From Actinomadura latina NBRC 106108 (GTDB lineage Bacteria; Actinomycetota; Actinomycetes; Streptosporangiales; Streptosporangiaceae), in the NCBI RefSeq assembly GCF_001552195.1, contig NZ_BCQS01000018.1, positions 204,220 through 268,219 on the forward strand: a stretch of DNA of 64,000 nt, in the 5' to 3' direction. The translations under genes and the position numbers were made by a program. This document shows, in pieces, positions 50,925 to 59,952 of this stretch. The notes under the pieces were generated by a model. The model searched no databases and was not told where the DNA came from. It saw only the letters and a list, made by a program, of their open reading frames with translations. Every line of letters starts with the position of its first letter. Within the stretch, counting starts at the first letter, position 1.

Positions 50925-51410
50925 TCAGGCCGGGGGTGCCGGGGGTGCCGGGGGTGCTGGGGTGCGGGCGGCGCGGTTGACGATGGATTGGAGGAGGGTC
51001 AGGGCCTCGCGGGCGCGGTCCGGGGTGAAGTCGAAGGTGTCGCAGATCGCCCGGTAGATGCCGGGGGCGTGTTCGCGCATGGCGTCGCCCTCGGGGGTGA
51101 GGCTCACGATGACCGTGCGCTCGTCGTCCGGGTTGCGCGTCCGGCGCAGCAGGTCTCGTTTCTCCAGGCGCTTCAGCAGCGGGGTCATGGTGCCGTAGTC
51201 GAGCTGGAGCCGTTCGACGAGGTCGCGGACGGAAAGGTCACCGTATTCCCACAAAGTCGCCATGACCAGGTATTGCGGGTAGGTCAGCCCGAGTGGTTCG
51301 AGGAGGGGGCGGTACACGGCCGTCATGGCCCGGGACGCCGCGTGCAGGTTGAAGCACACCATCTCGTTGAGGCGGACGGCGTCGTCCTCCCCGGCCGGTG
51401 AACTGTTCAC
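50925..51410 (-). CDS. MarR/OhrR-like transcriptional regulator
   Basis: A 161-residue winged-helix regulator: MVCFNLHAASRAMTAVYRPL at the N-terminus, the recognition region LVERLQLDYGTMTPLLKRL and the wing RTRNPDDERTVIV. The Cys in MVCFNLHAA sits where OhrR peroxide sensors carry their reactive cysteine, so it may sense organic hydroperoxides. The tail is an Ala/Pro repeat encoded by a 9-nt repeat near 50930-50960. The start GTG 51410 lies next to a 14-bp and a 22-bp palindrome upstream. It is divergent from the LuxR-type regulator. Confidence 0.88.
   Translation of the reverse strand: MNSSPAGEDDAVRLNEMVCFNLHAASRAMTAVYRPLLEPLGLTYPQYLVMATLWEYGDLSVRDLVERLQLDYGTMTPLLKRLEKRDLLRRTRNPDDERTVIVSLTPEGDAMREHAPGIYRAICDTFDFTPDRAREALTLLQSIVNRAARTPAPPAPPAPPA
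50929..50962. repeat. 9-nt tandem repeat at the end of the marR gene
   Basis: About three and a half copies of CCGGGGGTG, coding Pro-Pro-Ala on the minus strand. They extend the regulator's C-terminus. Confidence 0.75.
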
Positions 51411-51424
51411 GGTCCAGAGCCTAG

Positions 51425-51467
51425 CAGGCGATTGCCTGTGCCACTATTCCCTCGTGCACGAGGTAAT
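51425..51467. promoter_or_regulatory. Two palindromes in the marR-luxR intergenic region
   Basis: CAGGC-GATT-GCCTG (51425-51438) and, 8 bp further, ATTcCCTCGTGCACGAGGtAAT (51446-51467), whose 14-bp core CCTCGTGCACGAGG is perfectly self-complementary. Both lie just upstream of the MarR/OhrR-like gene start, the usual place for an autoregulatory operator. Confidence 0.6.
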
Positions 51468-51533
51468 GGTAAGACTGACGGAGGCGGGCACCGGTCGTCA
51501 GGTGCCCGGCGGCCGGCTGACCGAGTGGCGGTG

Positions 51534-54278
51534 GTGACCGTGTTACGAGGCCGACGCGCCGAGTGCGCCGAGCTGGACGGGCTGCTGGAAGCGGTCCGGA
51601 GCGGGGAGAGCCGGTCCCTGGCGATCCGCGGCGAGACGGGCGTGGGGAAGACGGCGCTGCTGGAGTACCTGGTCGACCGGGCGCCGGGTTTCCGGGTCGT
51701 GCGCATCACCGGGGTGCAGTCGGAGATGGAGCTCGCCTTCGCGGGCCTCCACCAGCTCTGCGCGCCGATGTCGGACCGGTTCCGGCGCCTCCCCGACCCG
51801 CAGTGCGAGGCGCTGCGCGCCGCGCTGGGGCAGAGCGCCGGCCGCGCCCCCGACCGGTTCCTCGTGGGCCTCGCCGTCCTCGGCCTGCTCGCCGACGCCG
51901 CCCGCGAACAACCGCTGGCCTGCGTGGTGGACGACGCGCACTGGATCGACCGGACCTCGGTGCAGGCGCTGGCGTTCGCCGCCCGCCGCCTGCAGGCCGA
52001 ATCGGTCGCGATCGTCTTCGCGGTCCGGGAGCCGGACGAGGCGAACGAGCTGACCGGGCTGCCGGAGCTGGCGGTCGCCGGACTGCCCGACGACGAGGCG
52101 CGGGCGCTGCTGCGCTCCGTCGTCCCCGGCCCGTGGGACGAGCGCGTCCTCGAACGCGTCGTCGCGGAGGCGCACGGCAACCCCCTCGCCCTGCTGGAGT
52201 TGCCGAAGGAGTCGACGCACGCCGAACTCGCGAGCGGGTTCGGCGTGCCGAGCGCCGGCGCCCTCGCGGGCCGCATCCAGGAGATCTACGAGCGGCGCGT
52301 GGCGGGGCTGCCGCCGGCGACGCGGCGGCTGCTGCTCGCCGCCGCGGCGGAACCGGGCGGCGAGCCGGTGCTGCTGTGGCGGGCGGCCGACCGGCTCGGC
52401 ATCGGCATCGAGGCGGCGACGCCGGCCGTCTCGGCCGGGCTGGTGGAGATCGGCGACCGGGTGCGGTTCCACCATCCGCTGGTCCGCTCCGCCGTGTACT
52501 GGGCCGCGTCGCCGGCCGACCGCCGCGGCGTCCACCACGTCCTGGCGGAGGTCACCGACGCGCGGGCCGACCCCGACCGCCGCGCCTGGCACGCGGCGCA
52601 GGGCGCGCAGACCCCGGACGAGGACGTCGCGGCGGAACTCGAACGCTCGGCGGGACGGGCGCGGGCACGCGGCGGGCTGGCCGCGGCGGCGGCGTTCCTG
52701 ACGCGGGCGGTGGAGCTGACGCCCGATCCCGCCCGGCGGCAGGAGAGGGCCCTGTCCGCCGCGTGGGCGACGCACCAGGCGGGCTCGCCCGACGCCGCCC
52801 TGCGGCTGCTGTCGGTCGCCGAGGTCAGGCCGCTCGGCCGGCGGCTGCGCGGCGAGGTCGACCTGCTGCGCGCCGAGGTCGCGTTCGCCGTCGACCGGGG
52901 CCGCGACGCGCCCCGCCTGCTGCTCAAGGCGGCCGGGCGGCTCATGCCGCACGACGTGCCGCTCGCGCGCGACACCTACCTCGAGGCGATCAGCGCGGCA
53001 CTGTTCGCAGGCCCGCTGGCCGACGGCGCCGGGCAGCTGGAGACGGCTGAAGCCGCTCGGTCGGCGCCGCCGCCCCCGGGCGCCCCGCGTCCGGCCGACC
53101 TCCTCCTCGACGGCATGGCGGTGCGGATCAGCGAGGGCCTCGCCGCCGGGATGCCGGTGCTGGAACCCGCGCTGAGCGTCTTCCGCGGCCCGGACCTGTC
53201 CGAGGAGGACGGCCTGCGCTGGCTCTGGCTGGCCGGCGTGACCGCGGCCACGCTGTGGGACCACGAGACCTGGTCGGTGCTCGCGGCCCGGCACGTCCGG
53301 CTCGCCCGGGAGTCCGGCCAGACGGCCGCGCTCCCCTTCGCGCTGACCCAGCACGTCGCCGTGGACGTGTTCGCCGGCGAACTGGCCGTCGCCGCCTCGC
53401 TGGTCGAGGAGGTCGCGACGGTGTCGGAGGCGATCGGGATACCCGTCCCGCCCTACGGCGGCCTCCTGGTCGCCGCGTGGCAGGGCCGGGACGCCGGGTT
53501 CGCCGAGCTGATGAAGACCGTCACGGCGGAGGCGCGGCGCCGCGGCGAGGGCAACGCCCTCACCGTCGCCGCATGGGCGAAGGCCCTGCTGTGCAACGGC
53601 CTCGGCCGCTACCGGGACGCGCTGGACGCCGTTCCCGAGGCCGGCGAGGACCGCCCGGCCGCCGTCGGCACCGGGCCGTGGGCGCTGGTCGAGTACGTCG
53701 AGGCGGCCACCCGCAGCGGCCGGTTCGAGGACGCCGCCGTCGCCCTCCGGCACCTCGGCGAGGCGACCGTCCCCGCCGGCACGGACTGGGCGCTGGGCGT
53801 CCACGCCCGTTCCCAGGCGCTCATGAGCGAGGACACCGCCGCCGAGGACCACTACCGTGAGGCGATCGACCGGCTGGGACGCGCCGGCGTCCCCGGTGAA
53901 CTGGGCCGGGCCCATCTCCTGTACGGGGAGTGGCTGCGGCGGCGCCGCCGCCGGCGGGCCGCCCGGGAACAGCTGCGGATCGCCCACGAGTCGTTCACCG
54001 CGATGGGCATGGAGGCCTTCGCGGGACGGGCCGCGACCGAGCTGCGCGCCACCGGCGAGCAGGTCCGCAAACGCACCGTCGAGACCACCAGCGAGCTGAC
54101 CCCGCAGGAGGCGCAGATCGTCCGGCTCGTCCGGGAGGGCCTGACCAACCCCGAGATCGGGGCGCGACTCTTCATCAGTCCGCGCACCGTCGAATGGCAC
54201 CTGCGCAAGACCTTCGGCAAGCTCGGCATCACCTCGCGCAGGCAGCTCCAGCGTACGCCCACCACGGGCCGGGCCTGA
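51534..54278 (+). CDS. Large ATP-binding LuxR-family (LAL) transcriptional regulator
   Basis: A 914-residue STAND-type regulator. The N-terminal AAA/NACHT-like ATPase has Walker A GETGVGKTALLEYL near residue 33 and Walker B ACVVDDAHWID. A long TPR-like alpha-helical middle follows. The C-terminal LuxR helix-turn-helix is LTPQEAQIVRLVREGLTNPE and then RLFISPRTVEWHLRKTFGKLG. Such LAL proteins activate carbon-use or secondary-metabolite genes. The start is among GTG 51531, 51534 and 51540; 51534 gives the typical V-T-V-L-R-G-R-R-x-E-C beginning. It precedes two hydrolase genes that it may control. Confidence 0.87.
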   Translation: MTVLRGRRAECAELDGLLEAVRSGESRSLAIRGETGVGKTALLEYLVDRAPGFRVVRITGVQSEMELAFAGLHQLCAPMSDRFRRLPDPQCEALRAALGQSAGRAPDRFLVGLAVLGLLADAAREQPLACVVDDAHWIDRTSVQALAFAARRLQAESVAIVFAVREPDEANELTGLPELAVAGLPDDEARALLRSVVPGPWDERVLERVVAEAHGNPLALLELPKESTHAELASGFGVPSAGALAGRIQEIYERRVAGLPPATRRLLLAAAAEPGGEPVLLWRAADRLGIGIEAATPAVSAGLVEIGDRVRFHHPLVRSAVYWAASPADRRGVHHVLAEVTDARADPDRRAWHAAQGAQTPDEDVAAELERSAGRARARGGLAAAAAFLTRAVELTPDPARRQERALSAAWATHQAGSPDAALRLLSVAEVRPLGRRLRGEVDLLRAEVAFAVDRGRDAPRLLLKAAGRLMPHDVPLARDTYLEAISAALFAGPLADGAGQLETAEAARSAPPPPGAPRPADLLLDGMAVRISEGLAAGMPVLEPALSVFRGPDLSEEDGLRWLWLAGVTAATLWDHETWSVLAARHVRLARESGQTAALPFALTQHVAVDVFAGELAVAASLVEEVATVSEAIGIPVPPYGGLLVAAWQGRDAGFAELMKTVTAEARRRGEGNALTVAAWAKALLCNGLGRYRDALDAVPEAGEDRPAAVGTGPWALVEYVEAATRSGRFEDAAVALRHLGEATVPAGTDWALGVHARSQALMSEDTAAEDHYREAIDRLGRAGVPGELGRAHLLYGEWLRRRRRRRAAREQLRIAHESFTAMGMEAFAGRAATELRATGEQVRKRTVETTSELTPQEAQIVRLVREGLTNPEIGARLFISPRTVEWHLRKTFGKLGITSRRQLQRTPTTGRA

Positions 54279-54359
54279 TCCCTGGTCGCGCCCGCCCAGG
54301 GACGCGGCCGGTGTCCCACCCTGGTTCCAGCCGGCGTCCGCCCCGCGACAGTGGTCGGC

Positions 54360-55316
54360 ATGAGCAACCACATTCTGGAACCGGCCGCGAGGGACTTCGC
54401 CGAGGCGACGTCCAAGCCGCCGTTCATCTACGAGCTGGTCACGGGCGCGGCCCGCGGGGTCCTGGACGACCTGCAGGCCGCGCCGGTGCCGATGCCCGCG
54501 GTGGACGAGAAGTGGATCACCGTGCCCGCCGAGGCCGGCGACGTGCGGGTGCGGATCGTCAAGCCCGCCGGGACGTCTGGTGTGCTGCCCGTGGTGCTGT
54601 ACGTGCACGGCGGCGGCTGGGTGCTGGGCAACGCGGGCACCCACGACCGCCTCGTCCGCGAACTGGCCGTGGGAGCCAACGCCGCGATCGTCTTCGTGGA
54701 GTACGACCGCTCGCCCGAGGCCCGCTACCCGGTCGCCATCGAGCAGGCGTACGCCGCCGCCCAGTGGATCACCGGGCACGGGGCGGGCGAGGGCCTGGAC
54801 GCGTCCCGGCTGGCGGTCGCGGGCGACTCGGTCGGCGGCGACATGACCGCCGCACTGACGATCATGGCCAAGCGGCGCGGCGACGTCCGGTTCGTCCACC
54901 AGTCGCTGTACTACCCGGTGACGGACGCCGGGCAGGACACCGGCAGCTACCGCGAGTTCGCCGACGGCCCGTACCTGACCGCCAAGGCCATGGCGTGGTT
55001 CTGGGACGCCTACAGCCCCGACCCCGTCCAGCGGACCGAGGTCACCGCCTCACCGCTGCGCGCCACCCTCGACGACCTGCGCGGACTCCCGCCCGCCTTC
55101 GTCATCGTCGATGAGAACGACGTGCTGCGCGACGAGGGCGAGGCCTACGCCCGCCGCCTCACCGAGGCCGGCGTCCCGACCACCAGCGTCCGCTACAACG
55201 GCATCCTGCACGACTTCATGATGCTGAACACCGTCAGCGACACCCGCGCCGCGCGGGCCGCCATCGCCCAGGCCATCGACGTCCTCAAGACCGTTCTCGG
55301 AAAGGTGAACCCATGA
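54360..55316 (+). CDS. HSL-type alpha/beta hydrolase (acetyl-esterase/lipase)
   Basis: A 318-residue esterase of the hormone-sensitive lipase family. It has the oxyanion motif HGGGW (83-87), the nucleophile Ser157 in GDSVGG, the acid in VIVDENDVLRDE and His in YNGILHDFMM. It lacks a signal peptide. It probably hydrolyses short-chain esters. It follows the LuxR-type gene by 81 nt and overlaps the next hydrolase gene by 4 nt (ATGA), so the two form an operon. Confidence 0.93.
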   Translation: MSNHILEPAARDFAEATSKPPFIYELVTGAARGVLDDLQAAPVPMPAVDEKWITVPAEAGDVRVRIVKPAGTSGVLPVVLYVHGGGWVLGNAGTHDRLVRELAVGANAAIVFVEYDRSPEARYPVAIEQAYAAAQWITGHGAGEGLDASRLAVAGDSVGGDMTAALTIMAKRRGDVRFVHQSLYYPVTDAGQDTGSYREFADGPYLTAKAMAWFWDAYSPDPVQRTEVTASPLRATLDDLRGLPPAFVIVDENDVLRDEGEAYARRLTEAGVPTTSVRYNGILHDFMMLNTVSDTRAARAAIAQAIDVLKTVLGKVNP

Positions 55317-56023
55317 GCACCGACCGTCCCGTCATCGTCCTCGTCCACGGCGCCTTCGCGGAGTCGGCGAGCTGGAACCGCGTCATCCAGCGCCTGAACG
55401 ACCGCGGGTACGACGCCGTCGCGGCCGGCAACCCGCTGCGCGGCGTCCCCGGCGACGGCGCCTACGTCCGCGACGTGATCGCCGGCCTCGGCCGTCCGGT
55501 CGTGCTGGCCGCGCACTCCTACGGAGGCATGGTCATCACCGAGGCGGCGGCCGGCAACCCGGCCGTCCAGTCCCTCGTCTACGTCGCGGGCTTCGCGCCC
55601 GCACCCGGCGAGACCGCGTTCCAGCTGTCCGAGAAGTTCGAAGGCAGCACGCTCGGCGCCGCGCTGGACGGCTACCCGCTCACCGGCGGCGGCAACGAAC
55701 TCCGGATCACCCCGGACAAGTTCCACGCCCAGTTCTGCGCCGACCTCGACGCCGGCGAGGCCGCCCTGATGGCCGCGACCCAGCGCCCGGTGACGGAACG
55801 CGCCCTGACCGAGGGCCTCTCGGTGGACGAGCCGGCCTGGCGCACCATCCCGTCCTGGTTCGTCTTCGGCGCCGAGGACCGCAACATCCCGGCCGCCCTG
55901 ATGCACTTCATGGCCGACCGCGCCTCCTCGCGGGGCACCGAGGAGATCCCCGGCGCCTCCCACGCCCTGGCCGCCTCCCAACCGGACGCGGTGGCCACCA
56001 CGATCCTGAAGGCCTGCACCTGA
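55313..56023 (+). CDS. Alpha/beta fold hydrolase
   Basis: A 236-residue alpha/beta hydrolase: VLVHGAFAESASW at the oxyanion loop, nucleophile Ser69 in AAHSYGGMVI, acid in VFGAEDRNIP and His in GASHALAASQPD. This matches the small RsbQ/salicylate-esterase-like group often annotated as alpha/beta hydrolase of unknown substrate. It is translationally coupled to the upstream esterase. A hairpin shared with the convergent gene follows. Confidence 0.92.
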   Translation: MSTDRPVIVLVHGAFAESASWNRVIQRLNDRGYDAVAAGNPLRGVPGDGAYVRDVIAGLGRPVVLAAHSYGGMVITEAAAGNPAVQSLVYVAGFAPAPGETAFQLSEKFEGSTLGAALDGYPLTGGGNELRITPDKFHAQFCADLDAGEAALMAATQRPVTERALTEGLSVDEPAWRTIPSWFVFGAEDRNIPAALMHFMADRASSRGTEEIPGASHALAASQPDAVATTILKACT

Positions 56024-56035
56024 CCCACCCACCTA

Positions 56036-56064
56036 CGGCCCGGCCCTCACCGAGAGCCGGGCCG
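56036..56064. terminator. Bidirectional terminator hairpin
   Basis: A 9-bp perfect stem CGGCCCGGC (56036-56044) with GCCGGGCCG (56056-56064) and an 11-nt loop, between the convergent hydrolase and DUF4419 genes. It overlaps the end of the latter. Confidence 0.65.
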
Positions 56065-57558
56065 CCGGATGGTGTCGTCCAGCCGGTCGAGGCGGCCGAT
56101 CTCCAGATGAGAGATGTCGCCACCGGAGTCGAGGGCGGCGTCGAGCAGCATGGCGAGCGACGTGCCGTACACCGGGACGTCGGCGGGATCGTCCACCAGC
56201 CGGAACCCCGGGGGAGCGGCGGCCTCCTCGACGCGGCAGACGATCCAGTGGGCGGTCTCCGCGGCGACGTCCAGGGCGGCCGCGACGCTCCTGCCGTCGG
56301 CGAGATCAATGATCGTCTCGATGGAGCAGCGATCTTCTTCACGCCATACCCGCCGATGGCCGTCAGGGGGAAGCAAGCGCCACGCGCCGCCGAACAGCGT
56401 CGCCCATCCGATACGCCGATAGAGCGCCACAAGTTCGGCGGGCACGTAGAACCCGCGCTGATCCTCTGCCGGGCCGGTGTCATGCTCGCGCACGATCCGG
56501 TCGACGACGTCCTCGATCTCGGCCGCCGCAGGCGCGAGGGACCAGCCGGCGACCGGCCGGAGCGCGCCGTCGTCGTCCTGCGAGACGCCCACGAGCCCCG
56601 CGTGCAGGGCCACGGCCCGGTTCTTCCCACTGACCTGGTCGTTGACGTTGACGATCACCCGCGACAGGGTTGCCGGCACAGCGTCACTCCGGACGCCCGG
56701 CCCGCGATAGAGGCCATCCGTGGCAGGGACGCCCCGCGGCTCGTCGATCGGCAGTTCCAGCAGCGGGTTCGGCTGCCTGGCCTCGCTCCCGTCGCTCAGA
56801 TACGGGTAGAACCGCGCCGCCCACCCGGTGATCACCTCACTGCCGTAAGCGTCGACCGGGTTGTAGATGCGCTGCCAGAAGGCAACGTCCACCTCACCGG
56901 CCGCCGCCCGGACGAACTGGTCGGCGATGGGCCTCAGCGACCGGCACCACGTCTCCAGCCCGAACGCGGCGATCGCGTCCACCCGCTCCCGGATCTTCTG
57001 CCAGTCCTCGACCGTGCCGGTCAAGGTGATGGACGGGATGCCGCAGACACACGTCACCCACAGCGCGAAATACGGTGAGTAGACGTCCAGGAGCACCACT
57101 CGTCCGGCCATCTGCTCCACCCGGGTACTTGTGGAGAAGTCGCACTCGAACGCCACATCGGAATCGATCTCAGCCAGGAGCAGTTTCCCGAACTGCTCCA
57201 CAACGCCCTGCCAGGACTCGGCGTCCGTGGGCATGGCCCCATCGACGACAACAGAAAGCCGCTTCTTCCCGGCATGACCGACCAGCCGCGGCCGCAGTTC
57301 CTCGACGTTCAACCGCACATGCTGGGCCAGCCCCTGCATAATGGTCAGCCACACCGCGTCCGGCGACAGCACCAGCGGCCGATGCCCGGCGAACGCCCGC
57401 CCCACCGCGCTGAGCAGCGGTTGCACCCCGTCGTTCTCCAGCACGGGAAGCCCCGGATCACCACCGAACACCAACGCGTCCGAGAACAACTCCCCGACAC
57501 CCCGAGCAGGCAGCAGGTCCTCGGCCGGCGCAACCTCATCAACCCGAAAAGTAACCAC
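56047..57558 (-). CDS. DUF4419 domain protein
   Basis: A protein of about 503 residues that matches the DUF4419 family in its conserved core: LLSAVGRAFAGHRPLVLSPD, then AVWLTIMQGLAQHV, and later YSPYFALWVTCVCGIPSITL with FYPYLSDG. The family is widespread in fungi and bacteria and has no known function. It is soluble with no signal or membrane helix. GTG 57558 is preferred because the conserved V-T-F-R-V-D-E beginning starts here; an ATG at 57591 is possible. Base composition is slightly less GC-rich than its neighbours. Confidence 0.82.
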   Translation of the reverse strand: MVTFRVDEVAPAEDLLPARGVGELFSDALVFGGDPGLPVLENDGVQPLLSAVGRAFAGHRPLVLSPDAVWLTIMQGLAQHVRLNVEELRPRLVGHAGKKRLSVVVDGAMPTDAESWQGVVEQFGKLLLAEIDSDVAFECDFSTSTRVEQMAGRVVLLDVYSPYFALWVTCVCGIPSITLTGTVEDWQKIRERVDAIAAFGLETWCRSLRPIADQFVRAAAGEVDVAFWQRIYNPVDAYGSEVITGWAARFYPYLSDGSEARQPNPLLELPIDEPRGVPATDGLYRGPGVRSDAVPATLSRVIVNVNDQVSGKNRAVALHAGLVGVSQDDDGALRPVAGWSLAPAAAEIEDVVDRIVREHDTGPAEDQRGFYVPAELVALYRRIGWATLFGGAWRLLPPDGHRRVWREEDRCSIETIIDLADGRSVAAALDVAAETAHWIVCRVEEAAAPPGFRLVDDPADVPVYGTSLAMLLDAALDSGGDISHLEIGRLDRLDDTIRRPGSR

Positions 57559-57662
57559 GCCCGACCCTAACCCCAGCGCGACCGCAGCCATCAGGAAAGC
57601 CCGGCCTCATGCCACCCATCGGGGCCACGTCACCGGAGTACGCCACGTGAGGCCGCGGAATA

Positions 57663-58385
57663 TCAGTCGAGCGTGCCGGATTTGCGGGCTAGGACGAGTC
57701 GGTAGCGCGGGCTGCCGTCCTTGCGTCGGCCCAGTGCCGTCAGCGGAGTTGTCGTCACGGCGAATCCGGCTCCCGTCAGGTCGTCGCGGACCGCGCCCAG
57801 CGGGCAGGTGCGGTAGTACATGACGAACGGGGGACGCCACACGGCATTCCGGACCCGCATGGCCGCGTCGAATCCGAGCAGTGCCCAATACCAGGCCGAT
57901 TCGATGGGCGGCGGTGCGCCGATCGGGAAGGCGAAGAGGCCGCCGGGCCGCAGCGCGCGGTGCACCCCGGCGAAGAGCGCCGGCCGTTCGGCGGGCAGCA
58001 GGTGTCCGAGCGCCCCGAAGGTGACCGCGAGGTCGAAGTCCTCGGCGAAGGGCAGGGCCCGGACGTCGGCGCGCACCCATTCGGCGTCCGGGTGCGCGCC
58101 GCGTGCCTGGGCGAGCATGCCAGTGCTGAAGTCGACGCCCGTGATACGTCCCTGGCACAGGGGTCCGAGCGTCCGCATGCCGGCGCCGGTCCCGCAGCAC
58201 ACGTCCAGCCCTTCGCCGAACGGCCCGAGTGGACGCAGGGCCTCAACGGTCGCGTCGAGAATGCCGTCGGGGGTGCGGAACGGCGTCTGGTCGAATTTCG
58301 GAGCGAGCAGGTCGTAACCGCGCTCGACAGATGAGAGCGCTTGAACCGCCAGTTCACGCAGTGAAGGACCTTGAGCCGAGAACAC
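57663..58385 (-). CDS. SAM-dependent class I methyltransferase
   Basis: A 240-residue methyltransferase (Methyltransf_11/25 type) with motif I GLDVCCGTGAGMRTL, motif II ITGVDFSTGMLAQAR, and AVTFGALGHLLPAERPALFA and RALRPGGLFAFPIG after it. The methyl acceptor is unknown. The C-terminal region of about 65 residues is aromatic (FVMYYRTCPLG) and probably forms the substrate lid. It stands alone on the minus strand. Confidence 0.88.
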   Translation of the reverse strand: MFSAQGPSLRELAVQALSSVERGYDLLAPKFDQTPFRTPDGILDATVEALRPLGPFGEGLDVCCGTGAGMRTLGPLCQGRITGVDFSTGMLAQARGAHPDAEWVRADVRALPFAEDFDLAVTFGALGHLLPAERPALFAGVHRALRPGGLFAFPIGAPPPIESAWYWALLGFDAAMRVRNAVWRPPFVMYYRTCPLGAVRDDLTGAGFAVTTTPLTALGRRKDGSPRYRLVLARKSGTLD

Positions 58386-58415
58386 CGGCCAAGGCTACTT
58401 CCCATTCGCCTGCGG

Positions 58416-59192
58416 TCAGCCGGCCTCCCCGAGGGTGTCGATTCCGGCGACGTCGTCCTTCGTGAGCTCGAAACCATCCAGGTCGAAGTTGGCGGCGATA
58501 TGCTCCCGGCGCGACGACCTGGGGAGGATCACGATGTCGTGCTCCAGATGCCAGCGCAGGACGGCCTGGGCCGGCGTCACCCCGTGCCGCTCAGCGATCT
58601 CGGTGATGACCGGATTGCGCAGGTCGGTGTTCTTCAGCCCGCTGTAGCCCTCGACCACGATGCCCCGGCGGCGATGCTCGTCCAGCAAGGCCGGATCGTG
58701 CTCCGCCGGGCTCCACGGGATCTGATTGACCGCCGGTTGCTGACCTGTGGCCTCGGTCAGCAGGTCGATCTGCGCCGGGCTGTAGTTGCTGACCCCGACA
58801 TTGCGGGCCAGTCCCGCGTCCTTGGCGGACAACAGCTCCTGCCACGTCGGGACGAGCTCGTCCTCGCCGGTCGGCCAGTGAATCAACCAGAGATCCACGT
58901 ATCCGGTGTCGAGCAGGCGAAGACTCGACTCCAGCGTGCGACGGGCGTTCCCCGCGTCCTTCGGGCGCAGCTTGGTGGTGATGAAGACCTGCTCCCGCTC
59001 CACGCCGCTGTCCCTCACGGCTTTGCCGACGTCCGCCTCGTTCCTGTACAGCGTCGCGGTGTCGATATGCCGGTAACCGATGTCAAGCGCCGCGCGCACC
59101 GCCTCGTACGTCGTCTTGGGCCGCAGCTCCCACGTTCCGAAACCGATCAACGGCAGAGCAGTACCACCGGCCAGATTCACAGTGTGAGTCAT
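58416..59192 (-). CDS. Aldo/keto reductase
   Basis: A 258-residue NADPH-dependent oxidoreductase with the complete catalytic tetrad Asp44, Tyr49 (DTATLYRNE), Lys74 (ITTKLRP) and His105 (LWLIHWP), and the C-terminal cofactor block ILPRSSRREHIAANF. It is similar in layout to 2,5-diketo-gluconate reductase-like enzymes that reduce aldehydes and ketones. ATG 59192 is preferred over 59201 because the GGGGGGAGA ribosome site lies 9-10 nt upstream of it. Confidence 0.93.
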   Translation of the reverse strand: MTHTVNLAGGTALPLIGFGTWELRPKTTYEAVRAALDIGYRHIDTATLYRNEADVGKAVRDSGVEREQVFITTKLRPKDAGNARRTLESSLRLLDTGYVDLWLIHWPTGEDELVPTWQELLSAKDAGLARNVGVSNYSPAQIDLLTEATGQQPAVNQIPWSPAEHDPALLDEHRRRGIVVEGYSGLKNTDLRNPVITEIAERHGVTPAQAVLRWHLEHDIVILPRSSRREHIAANFDLDGFELTKDDVAGIDTLGEAG

Positions 59193-59251
59193 GCACGGCA
59201 TTCTCCCCCCACACCGGTGCGTATACCGGGCGTGGGACGTCCCGTCCCGGC

Positions 59252-59890
59252 TCAGAGCCCGAGTGCCCGCGCCACCTGCCTGAACGACTCGTCCTCGTCC
59301 ATCATGGTGTCGATCTCGATGACGGTCAGTCCGAGACGCCCGGCTTCCTCGGAGAGGCGGTCGGTGAACATCCGATCGCGTTCGAGCAGGTTGTGCCGGG
59401 CCAGTTCAGGGTCGCTGGTCTTGCCCGGAATCTCCCATCCGCGACCGTCGAACGCGGCCTGCCGGAACTCGGGCGTCGGCAGGAGCCAGACCGCATGGCC
59501 GGGGTCGGCGAGCAGCGGCTTGACGAGGTGAGGCAGCAACCGGAAGCCCTCGGCGACCACACCGGTATCGGCCGGCAACCGCAGCAGATCTTCGACGATC
59601 GCGCCGAAGCCCTCGCCCCGGAACCAGTGGAAGGTCTTCAACATCGTCACCGGAGACCGTTCGACCCAGCGCTCGTCCATGCTCATGGCCTTGAACCTGC
59701 TCAGGTACGGCGCGTCTTCCGGCGCGCCGCGCCCGGCGTGGTCCGGCATCGCCTCGTCCGTCGAATACACGCGCAAGCCATGCCGGGACGCGATGCGCCG
59801 CGCAATGGTCGACTTCCCCGCGCCGCTGCCGCCACCGATCCAGTAGACATGCCGCAGCCGTGCGGCGTCCCCGCCCCCGTCAGATCGCAT
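59252..59890 (-). CDS. P-loop nucleotide kinase-like protein
   Basis: A 212-residue protein with Walker A IGGGSGAGKSTIARR near the N-terminus, the layout of AAA_17/AAA_33-type small-molecule or RNA kinases. It has a conserved YSTDEAMPDH and a later ARHNLLERDRMFTDR segment. The substrate is unknown. ATG 59890 (GGTGGA upstream) is preferred; ATG 59902 is possible and the frame stays open to 60016. Confidence 0.8.
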   Translation of the reverse strand: MRSDGGGDAARLRHVYWIGGGSGAGKSTIARRIASRHGLRVYSTDEAMPDHAGRGAPEDAPYLSRFKAMSMDERWVERSPVTMLKTFHWFRGEGFGAIVEDLLRLPADTGVVAEGFRLLPHLVKPLLADPGHAVWLLPTPEFRQAAFDGRGWEIPGKTSDPELARHNLLERDRMFTDRLSEEAGRLGLTVIEIDTMMDEDESFRQVARALGL

Positions 59891-59952
59891 TCGTCCACCC
59901 ATACACGGACCTGCGGCCTGTGGTCCATCGGGCACACACCGCGGAGCGCGGA

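Noticed and set aside
51543..54899. 1118-residue minus-strand frame opposite the LuxR-type and esterase genes
   Set aside because: A long antisense open frame caused by GC-rich codon structure; its product has no domain and the forward genes are complete.
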